In this document: in pieces, positions 1 through 8,735 of the stretch | Layout of the letters: every line of letters begins with the position of its first letter | How positions within the stretch are numbered: position 1 is the stretch's first letter | Assembly (NCBI GenBank): GCA_048265185.1 | Contig: JBLXBZ010000012.1 | Location: 1 to 64,000, forward strand | Reading direction: 5' to 3' | Length of the DNA: 64,000 nucleotides | Source of the DNA: JBLXBZ01 sp048265185 | Lineage (GTDB): Bacteria; Pseudomonadota; Alphaproteobacteria; Rhizobiales; Stappiaceae | Made by a program: the position numbers and the translations under genes | The notes under the pieces: model-generated | The model's input: only the letters and a program-made list of their open reading frames with translations | Told to the model about the DNA's origin: nothing | Databases searched by the model: none

Positions 1-718
1 TGGCGGGCGGAGGAACAATCCCGCCCGTGCCCAAAACCGGTTCGCCGATAAAGGCCGCCACCGTCTCCGGTCCTTCGGCGAGGATCATTTTCTCCAGATT
101 ATCCGCGCATTGCGTCGCGAATTCCTCTTCCGTCTGCCTGCGGTCCTCGCGGCGATAGTAATAGGGAGCGTCCGTATGCAAAATCGGCGCACGCGGCAGA
201 TCAAACGCTTTATGGAACAGCTCTAGCCCGGTCAATGAGCCCGTCATTACACCAGACCCATGATAGCCGCGCCAGCGAGAGATGATTTTCTTTTTCTCCG
301 GACGACCGAGAATATTATTGTAATACCATACCAACTTAATATTGGTCTCATTAGCGTCAGAACCGGAAAGACCGTAATAAACCCGGCACATATGATCCTG
401 AGCCCGATCAATGATCATTTTCGACAAAGTGATCGCAGCTTCTGACCCATGCCCCACATAGGCGTGATAATAGGCGAGCTTTTTCGCCTGTTCGCCAATG
501 GCGTCGGCGATTTTATCGCGCCCGTAACCAACGTTGACGCAATAAAGACCGGCAAAGGCGTCGAGGCTTTTATTGCCGTCACGGTCCACAATATAAACGC
601 CCTCACCGCCTTCAATCACCCGGTTAGGCGTATCGCCATGGGCGTGGCCTGCCATATGAGTCGACGGATGAAAAAAGTGATCCCGATCCCATTTGCTAAG
701 TTGGTCATTCGTCAACAT
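1..718 (-). CDS. Class III (aspartate family) aminotransferase of ectoine catabolism, 3' part outside window
   Basis: This is the N-terminal part (about 239 residues) of a PLP-dependent aminotransferase; the gene runs off the left edge. It starts at the ATG at 718 with a GGAG eight bases upstream. It shows the family pattern: an opening TPNRVIEGGEGVYI-type domain, then VGYGRDKIADAI, then YGLSGSDANETNIK around the PLP phosphate site. The PLP lysine lies beyond the edge. It sits 60 bp downstream of the semialdehyde dehydrogenase gene and in the same direction. In known ectoine clusters an aminotransferase at this place (atf, equivalent to DoeD) is thought to convert diaminobutyrate to aspartate semialdehyde. 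The family call is firm; the substrate is inferred from context. Confidence 0.85.
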   Translation of the reverse strand, partial: MLTNDQLSKWDRDHFFHPSTHMAGHAHGDTPNRVIEGGEGVYIVDRDGNKSLDAFAGLYCVNVGYGRDKIADAIGEQAKKLAYYHAYVGHGSEAAITLSKMIIDRAQDHMCRVYYGLSGSDANETNIKLVWYYNNILGRPEKKKIISRWRGYHGSGVMTGSLTGLELFHKAFDLPRAPILHTDAPYYYRREDRRQTEEEFATQCADNLEKMILAEGPETVAAFIGEPVLGTGGIVPPPA

Positions 719-777
719 TATTTATGCTCCGTGATTAAAAGATAGAGTTGGGAAAAGCGCCAAACGCCAAGCGTCTC

Positions 778-2271
778 TCAAGCCATGTCAACGCAGATAT
801 ATTTGAGACTTGTGAACTCTTCCATTCCCTGACGCCCTCCTTCCCGACCAAGACCGGACATTTTTACCCCGCCAAAGGGAATAGGCGCGCCAGTGATTTT
901 CACCCGATTCACCGCGACCATACCGAACTCCAACGCATTCGCCACGCGCCGCGCGCGGGCGCCGTCATTCGTCAACAAATAGGCCACAAGTCCATAATCC
1001 GTTGAATTGGCGGCGCGAACGACAGCGTCTTCATCCGAAAACCGCTGGAAGGCCGCCACGGGGCCAAAAGTTTCTTCACGCCAGATCAGCGCGTCGTCCG
1101 GCACGTCGCACAGCACCGTTGGCCGATAAAACAAGCTACCGGGAGAGTAGCGAGAGCCGCCGCACACTAGCTTCGCCCCGCGCGCAAGCGCGTCGCGCAC
1201 CTGCTCTTCAACCTTCGCCACAGCGCGTTCATGCATGAGAGGTCCAATATCCACATCCGCATCAAAACCATGCCCAAGACGCATGGCCTGCGTTTTCTCG
1301 GCGAATTTCGCGACAAACTGATCATGAATTTTCTCATGAAGGAACATTCGGTTCGCCGCCAAACAATCCTGCCCTGACGTTGCGAATTTCGCCGAGAGCG
1401 CAACGTCAGCCGCCTTGTCGACGTCAATATCGTCAAAAGCGATCAACGGGGCGTGACCGCCAAGCTCCATCACCAGTTTTTTCATGGTGCCTACGCATTG
1501 ACGCGCGATCAACACGCCAATTTCCGTGGAGCCGGTAAAACTCATAGCCCGCACTCTTGGGTCAGCGCATAGTTGCCCCACAAGCGGCGAGGCCTCGCCA
1601 GTGACGACGTTAAACGCCCCGGCGGGCAAGCCGGCGCGATCAGCTAGCTCAGCCAAAGCCAGGGCGGAAAATGGTGTTTGCGACGATGGATGAACCACGC
1701 AAACACAACCGGCGGCTAGAGCGGCGGCGGCTTTTCGAGTGATCATCGCCGTGGGAAAATTCCACGGGGTCACCAGACCTACAACGCCCAATGGCGCACG
1801 CGTCACCTCCATCGCCGCTTCAGGCAAATGGCTCGAAACGCTCTCGACATTGCAACGCTTCGCCTCTTCCCCATACCATTCGACAAAAGACGCTGCGTAA
1901 TCGATTTCCCCAAGAGACTCCGACAAGGGCTTGCCTTGCTCCAGCGTCATCAGGACGGCCAGATCCTGCTTGTTCTCAATGATAAGCTCGTGCCAACGAG
2001 CGAGAGATTTTGCGCGCTCTTGCGGCAAGAGCCGCGACCAGCAAGAAAAACACTCGGCGGCCGCGTCAATGGCCTGCGTCACGTCGTCCGCCGCCAAAGA
2101 GGCTACAGAACCAATGAATGCGCCATTCCCCGGATCCGTGACCGGAATCACCGCGCCGCTACGCGCCGCTGTCCATTTACCCCCCACGTAGGCCATTTCA
2201 CGCAAAAGCCTTGGATCGACCAAACGGTTCAGGTCGGCGGTCCTTTCCTGACGAACTGCTCTCGCTTCCAT
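778..2271 (-). CDS. ssd: NAD(P)-dependent (succinate/aspartate) semialdehyde dehydrogenase of the ectoine cluster
   Basis: This 497-residue protein has the aldehyde dehydrogenase fold: TPWNFPTAMITRKAAAAL in the cofactor domain, FTGSTEIG, the general-base glutamate E269 in MELGGHAPL, and the nucleophile C303 in SGQDCLAANR. Its sequence resembles GabD-type succinate-semialdehyde dehydrogenases. In ectoine loci the equivalent gene (ssd, or DoeC) is proposed to oxidise aspartate semialdehyde, made from diaminobutyrate, to L-aspartate. It lies between the asnC-type regulator and the aminotransferase, all read leftward. A 204-bp space separates it from asnC, so it may also have its own promoter. 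Confidence 0.85.
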   Translation of the reverse strand: MEARAVRQERTADLNRLVDPRLLREMAYVGGKWTAARSGAVIPVTDPGNGAFIGSVASLAADDVTQAIDAAAECFSCWSRLLPQERAKSLARWHELIIENKQDLAVLMTLEQGKPLSESLGEIDYAASFVEWYGEEAKRCNVESVSSHLPEAAMEVTRAPLGVVGLVTPWNFPTAMITRKAAAALAAGCVCVVHPSSQTPFSALALAELADRAGLPAGAFNVVTGEASPLVGQLCADPRVRAMSFTGSTEIGVLIARQCVGTMKKLVMELGGHAPLIAFDDIDVDKAADVALSAKFATSGQDCLAANRMFLHEKIHDQFVAKFAEKTQAMRLGHGFDADVDIGPLMHERAVAKVEEQVRDALARGAKLVCGGSRYSPGSLFYRPTVLCDVPDDALIWREETFGPVAAFQRFSDEDAVVRAANSTDYGLVAYLLTNDGARARRVANALEFGMVAVNRVKITGAPIPFGGVKMSGLGREGGRQGMEEFTSLKYICVDMA

Positions 2272-2475
2272 AGCATGCCTCTTTGGTTATTGGAGAAAAC
2301 GCTCAAAAAAAGCGCTACAGCGTCTCAATTTCTAGAGTTTAGACAGGCGACGAAGCATTATACGGTCGCCATTGTGAGGCTAACGATGACAGGAAGCGCG
2401 GAAAGAGTGTCTCCAAATCCGGGTCAGGAAAAAGAAAAATCAACCAGCAGATGAAAAACACATAGAGAAACTATC

Positions 2476-2976
2476 TTATTCATCATTCAAAAGAGGGACT
2501 ACTACGTCCAGTGATGGATATTTATTCTGCTTAACGCGCTTTGTCACAACGTAGGTAAAATAGCGATCAATGCCAATTTCGGCCTCTAACAGCCTATCCA
2601 CCATCCTCTGATAGGCGTCTACGTCCCGCACGACAATTTTCAACAGGTAGTCCACGCCGCCGCCGACCGCCCAACACTCCACAATCTCTCCCGCCTCGCC
2701 AATAAAGCTTTCAAAGACGTGGAAATCCCGCTGCTTGTGCGCCCCCAAAGTAACTTCCATGAATATGGTCGTCGTCGACACCAGACGGCTCAAGGCTATT
2801 TCAGCTTGATATCCTTTAATAACGCCTGCTTTTTCAAGACGTTGCAACCTTTGCCAGCAGGGCGTAGGGGAGAGATTCACACGCGCCGCCAACGCAAGTT
2901 TCGTGATCCGCCCCTCTTTTTGAAGAATTTCAAGGATCCGCAAATCAATCGCGTCGATTTTCAACCCGGGCGTCAC
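2476..2976 (-). CDS. asnC: AsnC/Lrp-family transcriptional regulator of the ectoine cluster
   Basis: Lrp/AsnC regulator of about 166 residues. An N-terminal winged helix-turn-helix (DLRILEILQKEGRITKLALA, then SPTPCWQRLQRLEKAGVI) is followed by a RAM ligand-binding and oligomerisation domain. I chose the GTG at 2976 because it has GGAGG eight bases upstream. A longer reading from a GTG at 3003 adds nine residues but has no ribosome site. It diverges from enuR and precedes ssd and the aminotransferase. In other ectoine-degrading bacteria the matching gene (asnC, DoeX) regulates the catabolic genes; that role is inferred here. Confidence 0.85.
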   Translation of the reverse strand: MTPGLKIDAIDLRILEILQKEGRITKLALAARVNLSPTPCWQRLQRLEKAGVIKGYQAEIALSRLVSTTTIFMEVTLGAHKQRDFHVFESFIGEAGEIVECWAVGGGVDYLLKIVVRDVDAYQRMVDRLLEAEIGIDRYFTYVVTKRVKQNKYPSLDVVVPLLNDE

Positions 2977-3012
2977 AATCTCATCCTCCGCTTTATCTGT
3001 CACACAGTGATA

Positions 3013-3043
3013 TCATGACAATGGGCTTGTCAATTGTCATGAT
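3013..3043. promoter_or_regulatory. Inverted repeat in the divergent asnC/enuR promoter region
   Basis: An imperfect palindrome has 11-bp perfect arms: ATCATGACAAT at 3012-3022 and ATTGTCATGAT at 3033-3043, with a 10-bp spacer. A third copy of CATGACAAT lies at 3061-3069, across the favoured enuR start codon. The position, in the short gap between two divergent regulator genes, suits an operator for EnuR and/or AsnC. Which protein binds is not visible from sequence. Confidence 0.6.
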
Positions 3044-3061
3044 TATGTGGAGACTGCAAAC

Positions 3062-4471
3062 ATGACAATAAAGGCAACGGCTGTGTGGACACCTGACAAA
3101 ACGTCACTTAAGCGTCCCGTTTATATTTCACTCATCGCGCAGATAAGCGAAGCTATTCGTGAAGGAAAGCTGCGCAGCGGCGACCGGCTTCCCACTCACA
3201 GGGAACTGGCCTTTGAACTAAACGTCAGCGTCCAAACCGTCAGCCGCGCCTATGAAGGCTTGGTGAAACGAGGATTGATCGCCGGCTCCGTCGGCCGGGG
3301 GACCTATGTGCTGGAAACGCGAGGCGAAACACAAACGCCCTATCTACCCACTCGTCCCGGCGAATCGCTCATTGATTTTTCAATTCAAAAACCGATCAGC
3401 GACAAGCGGCATCAAGAAGCGGTCCGCAGAGCTTTAGCGCAACTGCATACAGATATATCGCTTGAACGCATCTTCGCCTTCCGCCCCAATATTGCGCTCG
3501 ACGCCCACAAGCAAGCGGCCCTTCCTTGGCTTTTAAGTTGCGGCGTTCAATGCCCAAGCGAGAATATACTCGTCACCAACGGAGCGACGGCAGGCCTCAA
3601 CGTCGCCTTTCTCTGCGTCGCGCGCTCCGGCTCCGCCATCGCCGCCGAACCTCTCGTGCATCACGCCATCATACCTCTGGCCAATTATCTCGGATTAGAA
3701 ATGATCCCTGTGGCGTCCGACCATGAAGGCATGCTTCCCGAAGCGCTGCAGTCGACCTGTGAAAGCAAGGACATTTGCGCCATTTTTTGCACGCCGAACG
3801 CCAGCAATCCTCGCGCCGCGGTCATGAGCGAAGGGCGGCGCGAACAAATTGCGAAAATCGCCCGAAAGAACAATCAAACTCTCATTGAAGATGACGCATG
3901 GGGACCTCTGCCAGGCAACAACATGCCGCCCCTATGGAGCTTCGCTCCCGATAACACCATCTATATCACCAGCCTCACCAAATGCCTGATGCCAGCCTTG
4001 CGCATCGGTTATCTCGTCGCGCCGCCGCAATTAGTCGCGCCGGCGCGAAACCGCCATCTCGTCACAAACTGGATGGCTTCAACGCTGCTCGCCGATATCG
4101 CCCAAACTCTCTTACAGTCAGGCGAAGCGCAAGACCTCCTCACCTGGCAGCGCGAGCAGCTCTATCGGCGCAACGCCCTCGCCTCCGCGCGCCTGATGGG
4201 CCTGCGCCATCACAGTCATCCCTTTGGGCTTCATATATGGCTACCGATTCCTCAACAGTGGCGGGAAGATCAATTCGTCGCTCAAGCCCGCGCCTCCGGC
4301 GTCGCCTTAGCCCCCTCAGCTCCCTTCATGATTTCGCCCAGCGAACCACAAGGGGCCGGTTTCGTCAGGGCCTCAATCGGCGCGCCGAGCGACGCCAATT
4401 TTGATCGCGGCCTCACGATACTACGCAACCTTATCGCCAGCGAGCCTGAACCGATGTTGATGGCGTTTTAA
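3062..4471 (+). CDS. enuR: MocR/GntR-type PLP-binding regulator of ectoine catabolism
   Basis: The 469-residue protein has an N-terminal GntR winged helix (SGDRLPTHRELAFELNVSVQ, about residues 35-65) fused to a class I aminotransferase-like domain. The PLP-binding lysine is predicted at K307 in TSLTKCLMPALRIGYL. The ATG at 3062 is favoured because GGAG lies nine bases before it; a GTG at 3047 would add five residues. EnuR regulators are repressors whose PLP reacts with the inducers alpha-ADABA or diaminobutyrate to release the operator. Here it heads the rightward transporter and catabolic genes, as in many ectoine loci. Confidence 0.9.
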   Translation: MTIKATAVWTPDKTSLKRPVYISLIAQISEAIREGKLRSGDRLPTHRELAFELNVSVQTVSRAYEGLVKRGLIAGSVGRGTYVLETRGETQTPYLPTRPGESLIDFSIQKPISDKRHQEAVRRALAQLHTDISLERIFAFRPNIALDAHKQAALPWLLSCGVQCPSENILVTNGATAGLNVAFLCVARSGSAIAAEPLVHHAIIPLANYLGLEMIPVASDHEGMLPEALQSTCESKDICAIFCTPNASNPRAAVMSEGRREQIAKIARKNNQTLIEDDAWGPLPGNNMPPLWSFAPDNTIYITSLTKCLMPALRIGYLVAPPQLVAPARNRHLVTNWMASTLLADIAQTLLQSGEAQDLLTWQREQLYRRNALASARLMGLRHHSHPFGLHIWLPIPQQWREDQFVAQARASGVALAPSAPFMISPSEPQGAGFVRASIGAPSDANFDRGLTILRNLIASEPEPMLMAF

Positions 4472-4570
4472 AAACAATTGTACTGATTTAATATTTTCAT
4501 TGACGGAGTAATGTAATGATTTCATGCTCCACAACAACAAGGACAAAGTCCACTGGGGAAGCAATTTGCC

Positions 4571-5356
4571 ATGGGTCAACCCATTATTGAAATCAATCAG
4601 ATTTCCAAGAGCTTCGGCTCGCTTGAAGTTTTGAAAGAATTAAGTTTCACGGTTCAACCGGGAGAAAAGCTGGCCTTGATTGGCCCTTCCGGTTCTGGAA
4701 AAACCACGATTCTGCGAATTCTCATGACTTTGGAGACCATTAACAACGGCACGATCCGGGTTGATGGAGATTATCTCTGGCACATGGAGAAAAATGGCGT
4801 TCTGGGACCCGCCGATGAAAAACATCTCCACACCATGCGCGAGAAGATCGGCATGGTGTTTCAGCACTTCAATCTATTCCCTCATAAAACGGTCATGCAA
4901 AATGTGACGCTCGCGCCGATTTTGGTGCAGAAAAAATCAAAAGCGGACGCCGAAGCCCACGCCATGAAACTTCTCGAAATGGTGGGGATGGCGGAAAAGG
5001 CCGACGCCAAACCGGCGCAATTGTCCGGGGGACAAAAACAACGCGTCGCTATCGCCCGCGCGCTCGCTCTTCAACCCAAAATCATGTTATTCGACGAAGT
5101 CACATCCGCGCTTGACCCGGAACTTGTTGAAGAAGTTTTAAACGTCATGCGACGCCTCGCTAACGAAACAGATATGACCATGCTGCTCGTAACCCATGAA
5201 ATGGGTTTCGCTCATGACTTCGCCGACAGAGTCCTGTTTTTCGACAAAGGCCGCATCGTCGAACAAGGACGTCCCCAAGATATTTTCAAAAACCCGAAAG
5301 AAGAACGCACGCAAGCGTTCCTGAAAAAGATCGTAGCGGCGGGTCATCAGATCTAG
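4571..5356 (+). CDS. ehuA: Ectoine/hydroxyectoine ABC transporter, ATP-binding protein
   Basis: This 261-residue ABC ATPase belongs to the polar amino-acid uptake family. It has Walker A GPSGSGKTT (residues 38-46), Q-loop Q98, signature LSGGQ (151-155), Walker B IMLFDE (171-176) and H-loop H209. It would energise import through EhuC/EhuD from the inner face of the membrane. It is the first transporter gene after enuR, 99 bp downstream, with a GGGGAAG ribosome site. The substrate is assigned from the surrounding eut/doe genes. Confidence 0.9.
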   Translation: MGQPIIEINQISKSFGSLEVLKELSFTVQPGEKLALIGPSGSGKTTILRILMTLETINNGTIRVDGDYLWHMEKNGVLGPADEKHLHTMREKIGMVFQHFNLFPHKTVMQNVTLAPILVQKKSKADAEAHAMKLLEMVGMAEKADAKPAQLSGGQKQRVAIARALALQPKIMLFDEVTSALDPELVEEVLNVMRRLANETDMTMLLVTHEMGFAHDFADRVLFFDKGRIVEQGRPQDIFKNPKEERTQAFLKKIVAAGHQI

Positions 5357-5360
5357 AGCC

Positions 5361-5407
5361 TTCCAGAACGGCTACGGCGTTTCTGGCCGGAAACCCCGGG
5401 CGGGGTT
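5361..5407 (+). promoter_or_regulatory. Two adjacent stem-loops between ehuA and ehuB
   Basis: Just past the ehuA stop, CCAGAACG (5363-5370) can pair with CGTTTCTGG (5378-5386) around one bulged T. Next to it, AACCCC (5392-5397) pairs with GGGGTT (5402-5407) over a GGGC loop. Neither is followed by a T-run, so they look more like mRNA-processing or attenuation structures than an intrinsic terminator. The rest of this 235-bp gap carries the ehuB ribosome site and no further gene. Confidence 0.45.
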
Positions 5408-5591
5408 ATTCCGAGAATTCAGGCTCTATCTGAAAATCATGCGCCGTCTCAAAATTTACAGGCGGCGGCGACTTCGAAGTTGCGGTCACCAAAATCGGTC
5501 GTCGGACATAAAGGCCGAACAGTTCGTTTTTCCAATCACAGGCCAGATAAAACAGGCCTGAAACATACATAACCTTAGGGGGTTCAAACAA

Positions 5592-6461
5592 ATGAACGTT
5601 TTGAAATCACTCAGCTCCAGTTTAAGCGCGTCAGCTCTCACTCTTGCTCTCGCAGTGACGGCCATCGCAAGCGCGCCGCAAACCGCCAGCGCAGATGAAG
5701 CGCTGGACAAATTGAAAGAACAGGGTTTTGCCCGCATCGCCATCGCCAATGAACCGCCATGGACCGAAGTGAAGGCCAGCGGCGAAGTCACAGGCGCAGG
5801 ACCGGAAGTCGCTCGCGCTGTTTTGAAAAAAATGGGCGTGGACGACGTGGTCGCGTCAATTTCAGAGTATGGCGCCATGATCCCCGGCTTGCAGGCCGGA
5901 CGCTTTGACATGGTGGCTGCCGGTCTGTTCATGAAGCCTGAGCGTTGCGCGGCGGTGTCATATTCCGAGCCGGACCTTTGCGACGCTGAAAGCTTCATGA
6001 TCAAGAAGGGTAACCCCACCGGGGTGAAGTCTTTCAAGGACGTTGCAGAAAAAGGCGTTAAAATCGGCGTCGTCGGCGGCGGCACGGAAGAAAAGCTGGC
6101 GATTGAAGCCGGCGTTGAGCGCGCAAACATCGTTGTCGTTCCAGATCCGCAATCAGGCACGAAAATGCTGCAAGACGGCCGTATTGACGTCTACGCCCTG
6201 CCCGTTCTGTCAATTTCCGATCTCTTAAAGAAGGCCGATGACGCAAACCTTGAAATGTTTGCTCCGGTTGAAAATACGCCGATTTACTGCGCCGGCGTCG
6301 CTTTCCGCAAGCAAGACACAGCCTTGCGCGACGCCTATGACAAAGTGCTGGCCGAGATGAAGGCCTCCGGCGAATTCGCCAAGATCGTCGAGCCTTTCGG
6401 CTACTCTGCGGAAGCTGCGATGCAAACTAACCGCGAAAAACTTTGCGGCGGACCTAACTAA
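5592..6461 (+). CDS. ehuB: Ectoine/hydroxyectoine ABC transporter, periplasmic binding protein
   Basis: The 289-residue family 3 solute-binding protein has a Sec signal peptide (about residues 1-34, cleavage after TASA). The mature part begins the bilobal fold with IANEPPWTEV. Residues that match the usual ligand pocket positions are E54, W57, Y93 in SEYGAMIPGL, F113 and R118 in FMKPER; this is inferred from family knowledge. It would capture ectoines in the periplasm and deliver them to EhuC/EhuD. The start follows AGGGGG. It is bracketed by strong dyads on both sides, which may set its mRNA level apart from the permease genes. Confidence 0.9.
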   Translation: MNVLKSLSSSLSASALTLALAVTAIASAPQTASADEALDKLKEQGFARIAIANEPPWTEVKASGEVTGAGPEVARAVLKKMGVDDVVASISEYGAMIPGLQAGRFDMVAAGLFMKPERCAAVSYSEPDLCDAESFMIKKGNPTGVKSFKDVAEKGVKIGVVGGGTEEKLAIEAGVERANIVVVPDPQSGTKMLQDGRIDVYALPVLSISDLLKKADDANLEMFAPVENTPIYCAGVAFRKQDTALRDAYDKVLAEMKASGEFAKIVEPFGYSAEAAMQTNREKLCGGPN

Positions 6462-6470
6462 GCAACATTT

Positions 6471-6500
6471 TTCCCGGGGATGAAGCTTCATTCCCGGGAA
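6471..6500. repeat. 30-bp near-perfect palindrome after ehuB
   Basis: A self-complementary 30-mer begins ten bases after the ehuB stop. Outer arms TTCCCGGG and CCCGGGAA enclose ATGAAGCTTCAT, and the only imperfection is one G-T pair (6479/6492). No T-run follows, so a role in stabilising the upstream ehuB message or damping read-through into ehuC is more likely than full termination. It could also be a protein-binding site. Confidence 0.65.
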
Positions 6501-6604
6501 CTTCAACACCATCCGGCGTACGCGTCGTTTCAACTTAGATCACCACCACGGAGTTACCCCAATAGGGTTTCATCCGGCGGTAGCTTGGCAAGGGGCATTC
6601 TCTC

Positions 6605-7264
6605 ATGTCGCAATGGAGCGGCTATCTTGATCTGATATTTGCAGGCGCATTAGTCACGATCCAGCTCACGCTCGCAGGCTGCGCGTTGGCCTTTGTCATG
6701 TCCTTTATCGGCGGCTTGGCCCGACTGTCTCGCTTTGCCGCGGTAAGAGCGCTTGCCACCTGCTACATTGAGTTTTTTCGCGGAACGTCAATTTTCGTTC
6801 AATTATTCTGGGCGTATTTCGTTCTGCCGCTGATCGGCGTTCCAATTACGCCATGGCAGGCAGGCGTTCTGGCTCTTGGATTGAACATTGGCGCCTATGG
6901 CTCCGAAGTGGTTCGCGGAGCCGTCGTGTCAATCGACAAGGGACAGAAAGAAGCGGGCATAGCCCTCAATCTGACCTCCTGGCAGCGCATGCGATATATC
7001 ATCTTGCCGCAAGCCTTTGTGCGAATGCTCCCAACTTTTAACAACAATGCGATTGAGCTTTTGAAGGGAACGGCGATCGTTTCGCTGATTTCACTCTCAG
7101 ACATGACTTTCCAGGCTCAGGTCGTTCGCGCGCAGACCGGAAACACCGCCGTGCCGTTTCTAACAATTCTGATCCTCTACTACCTCATCGCCAGCGTTAT
7201 CAGTTTCTCGATCCGTCGTTTGGAAAACCATCTTTCCAAAGGGCTGGACGTAAACAAAGCTTAG
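6605..7264 (+). CDS. ehuC: Ectoine/hydroxyectoine ABC transporter permease
   Basis: The 219-residue inner-membrane permease is of the polar amino-acid (HisM/GlnP) type with about five membrane segments. The cytoplasmic EAA loop is seen as EAGIALNLTSWQRMRYIILP, where the ATPase docks. The ATG follows AAGGGG. It is paired with ehuD ten bases downstream; the two would form the translocation pore served by EhuA and EhuB. Confidence 0.9.
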   Translation: MSQWSGYLDLIFAGALVTIQLTLAGCALAFVMSFIGGLARLSRFAAVRALATCYIEFFRGTSIFVQLFWAYFVLPLIGVPITPWQAGVLALGLNIGAYGSEVVRGAVVSIDKGQKEAGIALNLTSWQRMRYIILPQAFVRMLPTFNNNAIELLKGTAIVSLISLSDMTFQAQVVRAQTGNTAVPFLTILILYYLIASVISFSIRRLENHLSKGLDVNKA

Positions 7265-7274
7265 GAGCTGAAAC

Positions 7275-7934
7275 ATGGAATGGGACTGGAATTTCGCTCT
7301 GCAAATCTTGCCGACATTGCTTGAGGGGCTGGTGATCACGATTGAGGCGACTCTGCTCGGATCCGCAGTCGCCATGGTGATCGGCCTTCTCTTCGCCATA
7401 GCCAGACGATCAAGCAATAAATTCATTTCATGGCCGGTGGCCTTCTTCGTCGACTTCATTCGCGGCACGCCGCTACTGGTTCAGCTCTATTTTCTATTTT
7501 ACATTCTGCCTAATCTCGGTGTTTTGCTCAGCCCGCTGGTAGCTGGCGTCATTGGGCTGGGATTGCATTACGGCACTTACACCGCGGAAGTTTATCGCGG
7601 CGGGATCGATAATGTCTCGCGCGGTCAATGGGAGGCTTCCAAGGCCATCAATCTAACGCCATGGCACACATGGACCGCAGTCATATTACCGCAGGCGCTT
7701 CCGCCCATGTTGCCGGCCTTGGCGAATTACTTCATCGCCATGTTCAAAGAAACGCCCCTGCTTTCGGCGATCACCGTGCTTGAACTAATGAACCAAGCGC
7801 GCTCCGTCGCCAATCTCAACTACCGCTACCTTGAGCCCATGACCATGGTTGGCGTCTTCTTTCTGATTGTTTCCGTGCCCTCCGTCATTTTGCTGCGTCA
7901 TTTGGAAAAACGCTTCAAAGTGCAAAATGGTTAG
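7275..7934 (+). CDS. ehuD: Ectoine/hydroxyectoine ABC transporter permease
   Basis: Second permease subunit, 219 residues, the same family and size as EhuC. Its EAA loop reads EASKAINLTPWHTWTAVILP, and FVDFIRGTPLLVQLYFLFY is the conserved segment of this transporter type. It ends eight bases before eutA, so import and breakdown genes are probably co-transcribed. Confidence 0.9.
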   Translation: MEWDWNFALQILPTLLEGLVITIEATLLGSAVAMVIGLLFAIARRSSNKFISWPVAFFVDFIRGTPLLVQLYFLFYILPNLGVLLSPLVAGVIGLGLHYGTYTAEVYRGGIDNVSRGQWEASKAINLTPWHTWTAVILPQALPPMLPALANYFIAMFKETPLLSAITVLELMNQARSVANLNYRYLEPMTMVGVFFLIVSVPSVILLRHLEKRFKVQNG

Positions 7935-7942
7935 TATCCGCC

Positions 7943-8731
7943 ATGGAAAATTTTCCAGTTACGCAGTTGCCCTCCCCGCCGCTGCTTGCAAAAAAAGACA
8001 TGAAACGCATCGGCTTGGTGCTGCTTGAAACGGATTTGACCAGCGAACGAGATTTCGCTCGTCTCATTTCCGCAGGACCAGCCGGCGACATTGTGGGTTT
8101 GCACTGCAACCGTATTCCTTTCGCCAACCCGACCTCGCCGGAAAACCTGCGCGCCATGGCGCCCGATCTTGGCCGGGTCGCCGCCGGCATTGTTCCAGAC
8201 CAAGCTCTTGACGTGGTTTATTTCAGCTGCACCTCCGCATCCGTCGCCATTGGCGACGATGAAGTGGCGCGCGCGATCAACACGGGCAAACCAGACGCGA
8301 AGATCGTAACGCCGGCGATGGCGGCGCGGGCGGCGTTCAAAGCTCTGGGCGTGCGGAAAATATCTCTTCTCACTCCTTATCTATTGGAAACCGCCCTGCC
8401 TATGGCGCGTTACTTTGAAACGAATGGGTTGGAGGTGGCCAATCTTTGCTACTTCAATATGGCGGATGACCGTGAGATGGCGCGGGTGCGCAAAGACGCC
8501 ATATTGCAGGCCGCGCGCGAAGCCATCCATAAAGACGCTCAAGGCCTATTCATATCTTGCACTGCGCTGCCAGCAGCGGAATGCGTCGCTGAACTGGAGC
8601 AGGAACTGGGCCTGCCAGTGGTCACCAGCAATCTGGCGGGGGCCTGGCTAACCCTGCGCAAAGCCGGCCTCGACCATGAAGCGCCGGAGTTTGGCCGCCT
8701 TTTTTCTCTTCCCGCTCCAGCCACGGTATAA
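7943..8731 (+). CDS. eutA: Asp/Glu racemase-like protein of hydroxyectoine utilisation
   Basis: This 262-residue protein is of the Asp/Glu/hydantoin racemase and maleate isomerase group. Two cysteines stand at the expected active-site positions: C96 in YFSCTSASVAIGD and C206 in LFISCTALP. EutA belongs to the eutABC set tied to hydroxyectoine use. It is thought to invert the configuration of the hydroxylated intermediate before dehydration, but its reaction is not firmly established. The ATG at 7943 has a weak ribosome site; an ATG at 8000 would also keep the whole fold. Confidence 0.85.
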   Translation: MENFPVTQLPSPPLLAKKDMKRIGLVLLETDLTSERDFARLISAGPAGDIVGLHCNRIPFANPTSPENLRAMAPDLGRVAAGIVPDQALDVVYFSCTSASVAIGDDEVARAINTGKPDAKIVTPAMAARAAFKALGVRKISLLTPYLLETALPMARYFETNGLEVANLCYFNMADDREMARVRKDAILQAAREAIHKDAQGLFISCTALPAAECVAELEQELGLPVVTSNLAGAWLTLRKAGLDHEAPEFGRLFSLPAPATV

Positions 8732-8735
8732 TCCC

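Noticed and set aside
1828..2454. 208-codon open frame on the plus strand
   Set aside because: Mostly antisense to the semialdehyde dehydrogenase gene; Arg/Pro/His-rich composition typical of a shadow frame.
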